This document shows positions 1-12,489 of a DNA stretch of 64,000 bases, piece after piece. How positions within the stretch are numbered: the first letter of the stretch is position 1; each line of letters starts with the position of its first letter. This DNA comes from Stomorhina lunata (lineage: Eukaryota > Arthropoda > Insecta > Diptera > Rhiniidae): contig OW121743.1 in the NCBI GenBank assembly GCA_933228675.1, forward strand, positions 60,904,139 through 60,968,138, given 5' to 3'. The translations under genes were made by a program, and so were the position numbers. Below the pieces are notes generated by a model. It was not told the DNA's origin. It searched no databases and saw nothing but the letters and a program-made list of their open reading frames with translations.

Positions 1-178
1 ATGCAACAGACCAATTTATTGATAAAAAATGTTTGCGGAGAAACCAAATTCCTCGACGCTTTTCGATGGTTGGTTAGGCCATCTCTTCAGGAGGATTATC
101 CCCAATTTAGACAGATCGAAAACCTCGCATTATAAATAAATTTACAAACAAAACTTTTAAGAATTATGTTCATAAACA
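1..178 (+). repeat. Truncated third copy of the foldback arm sequence
   Basis: This stretch matches the left foldback arm (about 550-715) with few differences and then breaks off into 30-bp satellite near 180. It keeps the same open frame (VCGETKFLDAF... QIENLAL). The visible coding differences from the arm are one silent change, one Arg/Lys change and a stop just after NLAL. It could be a repeat-borne sequence or a captured exon, and I do not recognise the peptide. The window edge cuts it on the left. Confidence 0.7.
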
Positions 179-184
179 TAAGTT

Positions 185-488
185 AAGTAAAAATTTTTCC
201 AAAGCAAATTTTTTTCGTCAAAAATTTTTCTATAGAAAAATTTTTTTATCAAAACTTTAAAAAAAAAATAAAATTTTTTTATCAAAAATTTTTATATAGA
301 AAATTTTTTTATCAAAAATTCTTATATAGAAAATTTGTTCATCAAAAATTTTTATATAGAAAATTTTTTTATCAAAAATTTTTTTATAAAAAAATTTTTA
401 ACCAAATATTTTTCTATAGAAAATTTTGTTATCAAAAATTTTTTTATAGAAAATGTTTCCATCAAAAACTTTTCTACAGAAAATTTTT
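185..488. repeat. 30-bp AT-rich tandem satellite, left block
   Basis: A degenerate tandem repeat of about 30 bp combines a TTTTTATCAAAAATTTTT linker with ATATAGAAAA or CTATAGAAAA. The 60-column layout shows two units per line from 241 to 480. It abuts the foldback at 489. Any reading frame through it is a product of the repeat. Confidence 0.85.
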
Positions 489-1282
489 TTCAAAAAGAAG
501 TGTATTTGCATTTGATCCCAAACCTGTTACATTTATTTATTAATGTAACAGATCAATTTATTGATAAAAAGCCAAAAAATGTTTGCGGAGAAACCAAATT
601 CCTCGACGCGTTTCGATGGTTGGTTAAGCCATCTCTTCAGGAGGATTATCCCCAATTTAGACAGATCGAAAACCTCGCATTATTACTAAATTTACAAACA
701 TAACTATTAAGAATTATGTTCATAAACCAAAAGTAAAAGCGTAGATTATCGACTGAACAAAAACAAACATTTTTCAGTTTTCATCTACCTTCACTTCCCA
801 CATTCTTGCTGTAGCCGTCGGCTACTATATGCAGAATGCGGTGATAAAGAGGGGGGGGGGGGGGGGCGGGGGGTAAGATGTTTTAAAATAAACAAGTTTA
901 TTTTGAAAATAAGCTGAATGCATGCAGTTTTATCAAAAAATAGTAGTAGCCGACGGCTACAGCAAGAATGTGGGAAGTGAAGGTAGATGAAAACTGAAAA
1001 ATGTTTGTTTTTGTTCAGTCGATAATCTACGCTTTTACTTTTGGTTTATGAACATAATTCTTAATAGTTATGTTTGTAAATTTAGTAATAATGCGAGGTT
1101 TTCGATCTGTCTAAATTGGGGATAATCCTCCTGAAGAGATGGCTTAACCAACCATCGAAACGCGTCGAGGAATTTGGTTTCTCCGCAAACATTTTTTGGC
1201 TTTTTATCAATAAATTGATCTGTTACATTAATAAATAAATGTAACAGGTTTGGGATCAAATGCAAATACACTTCTTTTTGAA
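489..1282. repeat. Foldback (inverted repeat) with 339-bp arms
   Basis: The left arm 489-827 and right arm 944-1282 are reverse complements of equal length. I saw no mismatch on reading them against each other. The spacer (828-943) contains a run of 16 G. The arm tips read GTAGCCGTCGGCTACTA and its complement, themselves palindromic. Both arms carry the same short open frame found at 1-178. Such near-identity points to a recent event or gene conversion. A transposon-like foldback is likely, but no terminal target duplication is evident because the flank is satellite. Confidence 0.9.
851..873 (+). repeat. Poly-G tract (16 G, C, 6 G)
   Basis: A homopolymer run of 16 G, one C and six more G sits in the spacer of the foldback, in an otherwise AT-rich setting. 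It could form a G-quadruplex, and its length is also a common place for sequencing error. Confidence 0.9.
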
Positions 1283-1312
1283 TAATATTTACATCCCGAC
1301 TAATTTGTTATT

Positions 1313-2130
1313 TTTTGAGAAAATTTTTTTATCAAAAATTTTTCTATCAAAAACTTTTCTATAGAAATTTTTTTTATCAAAAATTTTTCTTTAGAAAATT
1401 TTTTTATTAAAAACTTTTTTATTAAAATTTTTTTTATCAAACATTTTTTTATTAAAAATGTTTTTATCAAACATTTTTCTATTAAAAAATTTTTTATCAA
1501 AAATTTTTCCATAAATTTTTTTTTTATAAAAAATATATCTCTAGAAAATTTTGTTATCAAAAATTTTTCTATTGAAAATGTTTCTATCAAAAACTTCTCT
1601 ACAGAAAATTTTTTATCAATAATTTTTTTACAGAAAATTTTCTTATGAAAAATTTTTTATAGAAAATTTTTTTTGTCAAACATTTTTTAACAAAAATTTT
1701 TCTAATGAAATTTTTTTCATCAAAAATTTTTTAACAAAAATTTAAAAAAAAAAATTTTTATCAAAAATTTTCTTTAGAAAATTTTTTTATCCAATATTTT
1801 TCTATAGAACATTTTTTTATTAAGAGTTTTTTTTATAGAAAATTTTTTTATCAATTTTTTTTTATTGAAAATGTTCTTATCAAAAATGTTTCTATAGAAA
1901 ATTCTACTATCAAAAATTTTTTCTATAGAAAATTTTTTTATCATCAATTTTTCTTTAGAAAACTTTTTTATCCAAACATTTTTCTACAGAAATTTTTTTG
2001 AAGATAAAGTTTATTCCGGCTTGAGTTCATTTTTAATTTTCAAATTATTAATTTGAAAATTTGAATAGAAAACATTAGAATAGAAATTTTAACAGAAAAC
2101 TTGTTTATCAAAAAATTTTCTATAGAAAGC
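1313..2130. repeat. 30-bp AT-rich tandem satellite, right block
   Basis: This is the same degenerate family as 185-488 and in the same orientation, with linker TTTTTATCAAAAATTTTT and the dyad CTATAGAAA in many units. It decays toward 2,000-2,130 and ends at TATAGAAAGCGGCACC. Because both blocks share orientation, the foldback probably inserted into one satellite block. Confidence 0.8.
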
Positions 2131-3983
2131 GGCACCAACCGACTTTGCCAACATCCAAATTTAAATGAATGCTTTTAACACTCATTTTCACGAGTTTTGT
2201 TAATGATCGTAATATTTACGAAAATTAGAAAAAGACTTCGGCTTCTGGTGGTATGAGCTGCCTACTGCCCAAGCCGTTTTCTGGTACTGACTGGTATCAG
2301 AAAACGGCTTGACTTATTCTTTCTCTCAAAACAGGAGCCCGGAATCCATATGGTACCAGCGAGATGGGAAAAATTAGTGGTAAATGATAGCAAATATTTT
2401 GACTAATGTAGTTTTGATATTATAGGTATAATAAATGCATTTTTAAGCAGAAAAGAATCGAAATTATTAACTTGTATACCCAATAACAAATTTTGCAAGT
2501 CACTACAATTAAAAACTGTTAAACATGCTTGAGGGTTCATAACAAAAAGCTAGTTCCCACTAAGCGGAACTAATTCATTTGAACTCAACTGGCAACACTA
2601 TTTGTACCTCGATACATTTATAGCACCAATTTCAAGCAAATAAAATTAACATAATTTTTTTTATCGATATTTAAGAGGTTTTTACATAAACTTCTTAAAA
2701 ACTGGTTTTAAGTCTTAATGTTTGTTAACTTATGTCAGTCAGTCAGTTGGCCAAAAAACAGCAAAAGATGTTGAAGATGAGTATGCAAGCAGCTTAATTT
2801 TGTTATAACTGGGATATTGGTCAAAAATATTAGCCAGCTACAAGTCTTTTTTTGTAGCTTGTTTTTTCACTTTCGACGGTAGCTGTGATTGACCTCTTGT
2901 TTGGTTTTTTAAACAGAAGAGAAGGCGTTCACTTTCATTAAAAAACAAAAATGCAAAATCATGAAACTTAATAATGATTATATCAGTTTTGAGCATAGAC
3001 TTATTTTGTTAATGGGGGCTTTTTGCAGACTTAGGTTTAGTCGGTGAGTCAGTCAGTTCGTCGCCAGGTCAGTTGTGGTCAGAAGATGATTTTGTAATAC
3101 AAAGTCGTTTAAAAAAGAAGATGAAGATCTATCTACTTTTGTAGATTTACACGTGTGATGTTTTTTAAGTTAAAAATTTAAAAGTAGTGTTGACAATTTT
3201 AAGTCAATTTTGTTTTTTTTAATAACAAGTTGAGACAAATAAGGCGGTGATTTAGTTAATAGTGTTTTATGTAAAAATTGTATAAATTCAATTGCTATCA
3301 GATTTAATTATACCCTTAATTTTTTCTACTTTTTTAACATTAATTATAAGACATTTATCATGTTTTGTTAAATATATATAACAAGTGCGTGGGAAACAGT
3401 CAAAACAAACGATTTTCAAACAAATGATTTTTAAGCATCAAAAGCTTTAATTTTCGAAACAATTCTCCACTTAATTTTACAAATAGCCAAATTTTTACAA
3501 AATACTTTCAGTCTTCTTTGTCTAAAATAAACATAAAAATTTGACATGAATATAAGCAATTTATCAAAAAAAAAAAAAAAAATTCAATTTGCTTTAAATC
3601 ATTTTTGAAATGTATTCAAAATTTGCAAAATTTATTTGTTTGCAAATTTTTTTTCAATTTTTAAATTAATGAAAGAAATAAAGAAATTTAGAGCATATTA
3701 ATTTTAAATTTGATGCGATTTGATTGTTTATGTTTTATCTTTTTTTTAAAATACAACTAAATATTTATTCATATTAAAACGAAGATGAACTTAATTTATT
3801 ACAAAATGCTAAGATTAGTTCATTAATTAATATAGACACAAAAGGTGTGAAGACTTTTAATCAAATTTGTCAGATGTTAAAAGTTGTATGATAATATCAA
3901 AAGTTGTGAACCTTGACCTAAATTATTAGTATATCTATCTCCAGTAATGAATCTCGTTATAGTTTAATCAGTTTTTAAAAATT
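2131..3983. other. AT-rich unique DNA, no gene seen
   Basis: No supported coding region, RNA gene or known transposon is visible. The one structured spot is the hairpin at 2,270-2,311. Homopolymer A and T tracts are common. Confidence 0.6.
2270..2311. repeat. 18-bp stem hairpin with 6-nt loop
   Basis: CAAGCCGTTTTCTGGTAC and GTATCAGAAAACGGCTTG pair with one mismatch around the loop TGACTG. It is GC-richer than its surroundings. It could be the end structure of a Helitron-type element or a transcript hairpin. No neighbouring feature decides between these. Confidence 0.75.
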
Positions 3984-6960
3984 TCCTATAAAAATAGGAA
4001 ATTTTAAAAATTTCCTATAAAAATAGGAAATTTTTAAACTTTCCTATAAAAATGGGAAATTTTTAAAAATTTCCTATAAAAATGGGAAATCTTTAAAAAT
4101 TTCCTATAAAAATGGGAAATCTTTAAAAATTTCCTATAAAAATAGGAAATTTTAAAAATTTCCTATAAAAATAGGAAATTTTAAAAATTTCCTATAAAAA
4201 TAGGAAATTTTAAAAATTTCCTATAAAAATAGGAAATTTTAAAAATTTCCTATCAAAATAGGAAATTTTAAAAATTCCCTATAAAAATAGGAAATTTTAA
4301 AAATTTCCTATAAAAATAGGAAATTTTAAAAATTTCCTATAAAAATAGGAAATTTTAAAAATTTCCTATAAAAATAGGAAATTTTAAAAATTTCCTATAA
4401 AAATAGGAAATTTTGAAAATTTCCTATAAAAATAGGAAATTTTGAAAATTTCCTATAAAAATAGGATATTTTGAAAATTTCCTATAAAAATAGGATATTT
4501 TGAAAATTTCCTATAAAAATAGGAAATTTTGAAAATTTCCTATAAAAATAGGAAATTTTGAAATTTTACTATAAAAATAGGAAATTTTGAAAATTTCCTA
4601 TAAAAATAGGAAATTTTGAAATTTTCCTATAAAAATAGGAAATTTTGAAAATTTCCTATAAAAATAGGAAATTTTGAAAATTTCCTATAAAAATAGGAAA
4701 TTTTGAAAATTTCCTATAAAAATAGGAAATTTTAAAAATTTCCCTTAAAAATATGAAATTTTGAAAATTTCCTATAAAAATAGAAAATTTTAACAATTTC
4801 CTATAAAAATAGGAAATTTTAAAAATTTCCTGTCAAAATAGGAAATTTAAAAAATTTCCTATAAAAACAGGTATTTTTAAAAATTTCCTATAAAAAAGGA
4901 CATTTTTTAAATTTCTTATAAAAATAGGAAATTTTCAAAATTTCCTATAAATATAACAAATTTTAAAAATTTCCTATAATATTAGGGAATTTTAAAAATT
5001 TTATTTAAAATTAAGAGATTTAAAAAAATTTCCTATTAAAATATAAAAAATTTTCTATAAAATTAAAAAGTTTAAAAATTGCCTATAAAATTAGGAAAGT
5101 TTTTACAATTTCCTATAAAAATAAGGAATTTTAAAAATTTCCTTTAAAAATAGGAAATTTTAAAAATTTCGAATAAAATTAGGAAAAAATTGCTCTATTT
5201 ATATGGGGAATTTTAAAAAATTTTATAGAAGAAATTTTAAAATTCCTATTTTTATAGGAAATTTTCAAAAATTCCTATTTTTATAGGAAATTTTCAAAAA
5301 TTCCTATTTTTATAGGAAATTTTAAAAATTTCCTATTATTATAGGAAATTTTCAAAATTTCCTATTTTTATAGGAAATTTTCAAAATTTCCTATTTATAT
5401 AGGAAATTTTCAAAATTTCCTATTTTTATAGGAAATTTTCAAAATTTCCTTTTTTTATAGAAAATTTTCAAAATTTCCTTTTTTTATAGGAAATTTTCAA
5501 AATTTCCTTTTTTTATAGGAAATTTTCAAAATTTCCTTTTTTTATAGGAAATTTTCAAAATTTTCTTTTTTAATAGAAATTTTTCAAAATTTCCTATTTT
5601 TATAGGAAATTTTTTAAATTTCCTATTTTTATAGGAAATTTTCAAAATTTCCTATTTTTATAGGAAATTTTTTAAATTTCCTATTTTTATAGGAAATTTT
5701 TTAAATTTCCTATTTTTATAGGAAATTTTTTAAATTTCCTATTTTTATAGGAAATTTTTAAAGTTTTCTAATTTTATAGGAAATTTTTAAAATTTCCTAT
5801 TTTGATAGGAAATTGTAAAAATTTCCTATTTTGATAGGAAATTGTGAACATTTCCTATTTTAATAGGAAATTTTGAAAATTTCCTATTTTAATAAGAAAT
5901 TTTGAAAATTTCCTATTTTAATAGGAAATTTTTAAAATTTCCTATTTTTATAGGAAATTTTTAAAATTTCCTATTTTTATAGGAAATTTTTAAAATTTCC
6001 TATTTTTATAGGAAATTTTTTAAATTTCCTATTTTTATAGGAAATTTTTAAAATTTCCTATTTTTATAGGAAATTTTTAAAATTTCCTCTTTTTATAGGA
6101 AATTTTTAAAATTTCCTATTTTTATAGGAAATTTTTAAAATTTCCTATTTTTATAGAAAATTTTTAAAATTTCCTATTTTTATAGGAAATTTTTAAAATT
6201 TCCTATTTTTATAGGAAATTTTTTAAATTTCCTATTTTTATAGGAAATTTTTAAAATTTCCTATTTTTATAAGAAAATTTTCAAAATTTCCTATTTTTAT
6301 AGGAAATTTTTAAAATTTCCTATTTTTAAAGAAAATTTTTAAAATTTCCTATTTTTATAGGAAATTTTTAAAATTTTCTATTTATATAGGAAATTTTTAA
6401 AATTTCCCATTTTTATAGGAAATTTTTAAAATTTTCTATTTTTATAGGAAATTTTTAAAATTTCCCATTTTTATAGGAAATTTTTAAAATTTCCTATTTT
6501 TATAGGAAATTTTTAAAATTTCCTATTTTTATAGGAAATTTTTAAAATTTCCTATTTTTATAGGAAATTTTTAAAATTTCCTATTTTTATAGGAAATTTT
6601 TAAAATTTCCTATTTTTATAGGAAATTTTTAAAATTTCCTATTTTTATAGGAAATTTTTCAAAAATTTGTTTTTAAAAATTTCCTATAAAAATAGGAAAT
6701 TTTTAAAAACAAATTTTTGAAAAATTTCCTATAAAAATAGGAAATTTTAAAAATTTAATATAAAATTAAGAAATTTTTAAAATATCCTTTTAAATTGGAA
6801 ATTTTTAAAACTTCCTATTAAATAGGACATTTTTAGAATTTCCTATAAAAATAAGAAATTTTTAAAATTTCCTATAAAAATTGGAAAATTTTCAAAATTT
6901 CCTATAAACATAGGAAATTTTCAAAATTTCATATTCAAATAGGAAATTTTCAAAATTTTC
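3984..6960. repeat. 29-bp palindromic satellite array with two orientation flips
   Basis: About 100 tandem units of 29 bp are built on TTTCCTATAAAAATAGGAAA, a near-palindrome with a 4-nt A centre, plus an A/T linker. Orientation is TATAAAAATAGG to about 5,215, then CCTATTTTTATAGG to about 6,680, then the first orientation again to the end. The middle flip is degenerate and the second is a perfect cruciform (6,642-6,737). Units near 4,780-5,220 and 6,740-6,960 are the most diverged, as expected at array or junction edges. Confidence 0.95.
6642..6737. repeat. Perfect 46-bp-arm palindrome at satellite orientation switch
   Basis: The arms 6,642-6,687 and 6,692-6,737 are exact complements around AAAA. 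The arms include a CAAATTTTTGAAA segment absent from the normal 29-bp unit. It marks the exact point at which array polarity reverses. Confidence 0.9.
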
Positions 6961-7745
6961 TATCAAAAATTTTGATTCAAAATATTTGATTTGAAGATCA
7001 ATCAAGCACAAAGTATTGTAGTAAATTATTTGAGCATCTCCTATTTTTGACAAAAATATAAAATATGACTTTGATGATAATTTTTGGTTTCTATTTTTAA
7101 CTTTCTATAAAATGTATTTGACTGAAACATGCATTTGAAATAAACGATCATGGTAATCTTCATTCAGCCCTTCCCAATTTTACAGATTTATTTTCAAAAT
7201 AAAATAAAAAAGTCTTCAAAGCAAAGTGGAATATTCCAAAAAATTTTGTTTTGATTAATTCAAATAAATTTTGTTAAATGCAAAAGTTACTAATGTTTAT
7301 AGTTAACATTAATTAATTAATTAATTTAAGACAACCGAAATGAATTTTATGTTAATTTATTTGTAACCTGTTAACTCAGTCACAATAAAATTGTTGCAAT
7401 ATTTATAATATTTCGAATTGATATTCGTAATTAATTTAAACGTGATTTTGTAATAAATATGTAAATTAAACAAGAAAATCATCCAAATTTTATGCTAATT
7501 TGCTTAGGAATGATAAACTTGATCAAAAACCATATAAATAGTGCAAATAGGCTCTTAACTTGATGATTAGCAATAGTTTTGCATTTTCAGAAATTCAAGT
7601 TTAAAATCAAAACAAAAATTCCATAAAATAGTCAATATTGTGGAACTCAACAGCCTACTGATAGTTAGGTCATCACAATGACCCCGAAAACAACCTGAAG
7701 AAAAAAAATTATGTTGCGAATTTCTGCTCATTTTCAAGCATAATC
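6961..7745. other. AT-rich spacer between two satellites, no gene seen
   Basis: Unique AT-rich sequence between the 29-bp and 31-bp arrays. No coding, RNA or transposon signal was recognised. A short ATTAATTAATTAATT run lies near 7,310-7,325. Confidence 0.55.
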
Positions 7746-10515
7746 GTATCAACATTTCTAAGAAAAGTTGACGATAGGAAGACATTTCTATAGAAAAGTT
7801 GACGACAGGAAGACATTTCTATAGAAAAGTTGATGACATTAAGACATTTCTATAGAAAAGTTGATGACATTAAGACATTTCTATAGAAAAGTTGACTACA
7901 GGAAGACATTTCTATAGAACAATTAAGACATTTCCATAAAGAAGTTGACGCAAGGAAGACATTTTATAGAAAAGTTAATGCCAGGAAGATATTTCTATAG
8001 AAAAGTGTCTTCCTGTCGTCAACTTTTCTATAGAAATGTCTTCCTGTCGTCAATTTTTCTATAGAAATGTCTTCCTGTCATCAACTTTTCTATAGAAATG
8101 TCTTCCTGTCGTCAACTTTTCTATAGAAATGTCTTCCTGTCGTCAACTTTTCTATAGAAATGTCTTCCTGTCGTCAACTTTTCTATAGAAATGTCTTCCT
8201 GTCGTCAACTTTTCTATAGAAATGTCTTCCTGTCGTCAACTTTTCTATAGAAATGTCTTCCTGTCGTCAACTTTTCTATAGAAATGTCTTCCTGTCGTCA
8301 ACTCTTCAATGTCTTCCTGTCGTCAACTTTTCTATAGAAATGTCTTCCTGTCGTCAACTTTTCTATAGAAATGTCTTCCTGTCGTCAACCTTTCTATAGA
8401 AATGTCTTCCTTGCGTCAACTTTTCTATAGAAATGTCTTCCTGTCGTCAACTTTTCTATAGAAATGTCTTCCTGTCGTCAACTTTTCTATAGAAATGTCT
8501 TCCTGTCGTCAACTTTTCTATAGAAATGTCTTCCTGTCGTCAACTTTTCTATAGAAATGTCTTCCTGTCGTCAACTTTTCTATAGAAATGTCTTCCTGTC
8601 GTCAACTTTTCTATAGAAATGTCTTCCTGTCGTCAACTTTTCTATAGAAATGTCTTCCTGTCGTCAACTTTTCTATAGAAATGTCTTCCTATCGTCAACT
8701 TTTCTATAGAAATGTCTTCCTGTCGTCAACTTTTCTATAGAAATGTCTTCCTGTCGTCAACTTTTCTATAGAAATGTCTTCCTGTCGTCAACTTTTCTAT
8801 AGAAATGTCTTCCTGTCGTCAACTTTTCTATAGAAATGTCTTCCTGTCGTCAACTTTTCTATAGAAATGTCTTCCTGTCGTCAACTTTTCTATAGAAATG
8901 TCTTCCTGTCGTCAACTTTTCTATAGAAATGTCTTCCTGTCGTCAACTTTTCTATAGAAATGTCTTCCTGTCGTCAACTTTTCTATAGAAATGTCTTCCT
9001 GTCGTCAACTTTTCTATAGAAATGTCTTCCTGTCGTCAACTTTTCTATAGAAATGTCTTCCTGTCGTCAACTTTTCTATAGAAAAGTCTTCCTGTCGTCA
9101 ACTTTTCTATAGAAATGTCTTCCTGTCGTCAACTTTTCTATAGAAATGTCTTCCTGTCGTCAACTTTTCTATAGAAATGTCTTCCTGTCGTCAACTTTTC
9201 TATAGAAATGTCTACCTGTCATCAACTTTTCTATAGAAATGTCTTCCTGTCGTCAAATTTTCTATAGAAATGTCTTCCTGTCGTCAACTTTTCTGTAGAA
9301 ATGTCTTCCTGTCGTCAACTTTTCTATAGAAATGTCTTCCTGTCGTCAACTTTTCTATAGAAATGTCTTCCTGTCGTTAACTTTTCTATAGAAATGTCTT
9401 CCTGTCGTCAACTTTTCTATAGAAATGTCTTCCTGTCGTCAACTTTTCTATAGAAATGTCTTCCTGTCGTCAACTTTTCTATAGAAATGTCTTCCTGTCG
9501 TTAACTTTTCTATAGAAATGTCTTCCTGTCGTCAATTTTTCTATAGAAATGTCTTCCTGTCGTCAATTTTTCTATAGAAATGTCTTCCTGTCGTCAACTT
9601 TTCTATAGAAATGTCTTCCTGTCGTCAACTTTTCTATAGAAATGTCTTCCTGTCGTCAACTTTTCTATAGAAATGTTTTCCTTGCGTCCACTTTTCTATA
9701 AAAATGTCTTCCTTGCGTCAACTTTTCTATAGAAATGTCTTCCTTGCGTCAACTTTTCTAGAGAAATGTCTTCCTTGAGTCAACTTTTCTGGAGAAATGT
9801 CTTCCTTGCGTCAACTTTTCTAGAGAAATGTCTTCCTTGCGTCAACTTTTCTAGAGAACTGTCTTCCTTGCGTGAAATTTTTTAGAGAAATGTCGTCCTT
9901 GCGTCAACTTTTCTAGAGAAATATCTTCCTTGCGTCAACTTTTCTAGAGAAATGTCTTCCTTGCGTCAACTTTTCTATAAAAATGTCTTCCTTGCGTCAA
10001 CTTTTCTATAGAAATGTCTTCCTTGCGTCAACTTTTCTATAGAAATGTCTTCCTTGCGTCAACTTTTCTTGAGAAATGTCTTCCTTGAGTCAACTTTTCT
10101 AGAGAAATGTCTTCCTTGCGTCAACTTTTCTAGAGAAATGTCTTCCTTGCGTCAACTTTTCTAGAGAACTGTCTTCCTTGCATCAAATTTTGTAGAGAAA
10201 TGTCTTCCTTGCGTCAACTTTTCTAGAGAAATGTCTTCCTTGCGTCAACTTTTGTAGAGAAATGTCTTCCTTGCGTCAACTTTCCTAGAGAAATGTCTTC
10301 CTTGCGTCAACTTTTCTATAGAAATGTCTTCCTTGCGTCAAGTTTTCTATAGAAATGTGTTCCTTGCGTCAACCTTTCTATAGAAATGCCTTCCTTCCGT
10401 CAACTTTTCTATAGAAATGCCTTCTTTGCGTCAACTTTTCAATAGAAATGTCTTCCTTGCGTCAACTTTTCTTTAGAAATGTCTTCCTGTCGTCAACTTT
10501 TCTATAGAAATATCT
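7746..10515. repeat. 31-bp satellite array with inverted left end
   Basis: The unit combines GTCTTCCTGTCGTCAAC with TTTTCTATAGAAAT, giving a 31-bp period. Units at 7,746-8,004 are in reverse orientation and diverged. From about 8,005 they run forward and are nearly identical to about 9,660. From about 9,665 to 10,470 a subfamily with CTTGCGTCAAC and often CTAGAG in place of CTATAG takes over, before a last standard unit. One unit near 8,300 is shortened. The CTATAG dyad is shared with the other arrays in this window. Confidence 0.95.
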
Positions 10516-12489
10516 GTCTATTTATCTATATGTTAAGAAACGAACCATTTTTGTCGTTACTTTCTGAATTATTTTTTATACATTTCCGTTTCCGTTAAAA
10601 AGTCAATGGTTCTTGTCTCAACTAAAAATAACGTCGTATTCCGTTATTCTTAGCTATACTAATTTCCATTTATGGAACACTCTGTCTAACAGCTGTTATC
10701 GTTTGGTTTTATTTTTTCTTTGTCTCTTTTGTAGCCTCTTTTATCACGTATTGGACACAGTTCCACCCAAACACAAACAATATTCAGCAACAACAACTAC
10801 AATAAGGCACATGTTGTTGTATTTTTGTGTTTATGTTTTTTCGACTTTACCGAAGTTTTCTATAACAACAATTTGACAGTTTAACATTTTCTACGTTACC
10901 TTCAGGTTCATTCATAAAATATTTGAACGAATCGAAAACGAAATTTTATTCTTTTTGTATACAAATGCGATAGTATTTTTTTTTTTGTTTGGTTCTGACT
11001 TTCTTTTTGTTAATTTTCTTTGTATTGTGATATCCTTTTTCTGACAGATAGATAGAAGTGTATGTGTGTGTGTGTGCTAGAGTTTTTCCTTTCGTCCTTT
11101 TTTATAATTTCTAACTTCAAATTGAGTAACGCGACTTTAAGGAAAATGAAAGGAATTTATAATTTGTTTAGTTAAAAGTTAATAAAAAAAGATTTTCTTT
11201 TTCTAAAACTAAAAAAAACATGTATATTTTGTAAATAGTTTCGTTTGCTTTAAATTTGTTCCTAAACTCAGTGCATTTTCTCCCTATTTCTATTAAGTAA
11301 TTAATTATTTAATGAAAAAAAAGCTAAAAAAAATGGAAGAAAAAATAGTAAAATTCTCATGAATTTAAGAAATTTTTATAAAATGATGTCATTTGTTGTT
11401 TTGTTGCATGAATAAAGTAATAAAATTAAATATAAAATAATAAAATTATGAATAAGAATAATTTAAAAAAATGTCGATATCAAAAATCTAAAATATACAA
11501 ATTTCCAAAAAAAAAGTATTAAAGCAAAAATCTTTATAAACTCAACAAACATCAGTCGGTCGGTCGTTCGGTCTGTCTGTCTATATGTGCGAATCCCACA
11601 GATGTTGGATTCATTTGTTGAGTATTCGTGTGTAAATGAATGAATGAATATGTGTCTTTGCTTTTTTTTTTTGCTAAATCTTGTATGTCAAGATTACAAT
11701 TCAAGTGTTTCTCCTCCGGGCTCCACTAGAACAACAACCTCCAACACAACAAAAATAAAAAAGAAAAGCATCAAGTTCTAGAGATTCTTTCCACTTCATC
11801 GACCTTTCAGAATTGAAAATAATTGTTGTTGCTGTTGTTTGAGTCTTCGACTTAAGGTTGCAAGTCAACAATTGTTACAAAAAAAAAATTTAAAAGTTAA
11901 ATGCGTTCTAGTCAAAGGGAGGTGCCACAGATCCCTTCCTCTAAAAAAAAGTGAATATACTACGTAGTTACGCAGATTTTGGAAAATTGTGCAAAAACTG
12001 TTATTTTTAAGTGAAACTAATGAACAGAAATGTCGTTAAATGATGTCCCAAGAATATCAAAACATCGGATTAATTAATTAAGAGAAAAGGGATTTAATAA
12101 AAATCCCATACATATATATATTTTAAATCAAATTATTTTCAAAACTAAGATAAAGTGTAAAAACCGTTAAAAAATATATTTTCAAAATATAAAAACTTAA
12201 GTCATTCTTCGCTATATCAGAAAGATATAACTTTTAATATTGCGGTGAACTCTAATGTATATTTAAAACTCAAGTCCATTTTTTGTGTTATAAATCAATC
12301 TTAACCCTCTTAAAAAATTTCAACAATTTATTCGATTTTTTTAACTTTTGCAAAATTAAACAAAATTGTCATCCCACATTTAATACATTACCTTTACACT
12401 GCAGAGGAAAAAAAGGAGTACCTACTTATCACAAATTTAGAAGAAATATTAAAGGTACAAGGCCAATACACGCGGCATGCGGCTGAGGG
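10516..12489. other. AT-rich unique DNA, no gene seen
   Basis: This stretch has a short GT repeat near 11,061-11,075, a CGGTCGGTCGTTCGGTCTGTCTGTC tract near 11,560 that resembles a (GTCY)n remnant, and several poly-A/T runs. None of the open frames here shows codon bias or a recognisable domain. Confidence 0.5.

Noticed and set aside
7746..10515. CRISPR-like appearance (regular ~31-bp repeats)
   Set aside because: There are no unique spacers between repeats, no cas genes, and the DNA is eukaryotic. The repeats are contiguous satellite units.
10613..10876. 87-codon ORF in AT-rich spacer
   Set aside because: No domain, low complexity, and a non-ATG start. Expected by chance in this composition.
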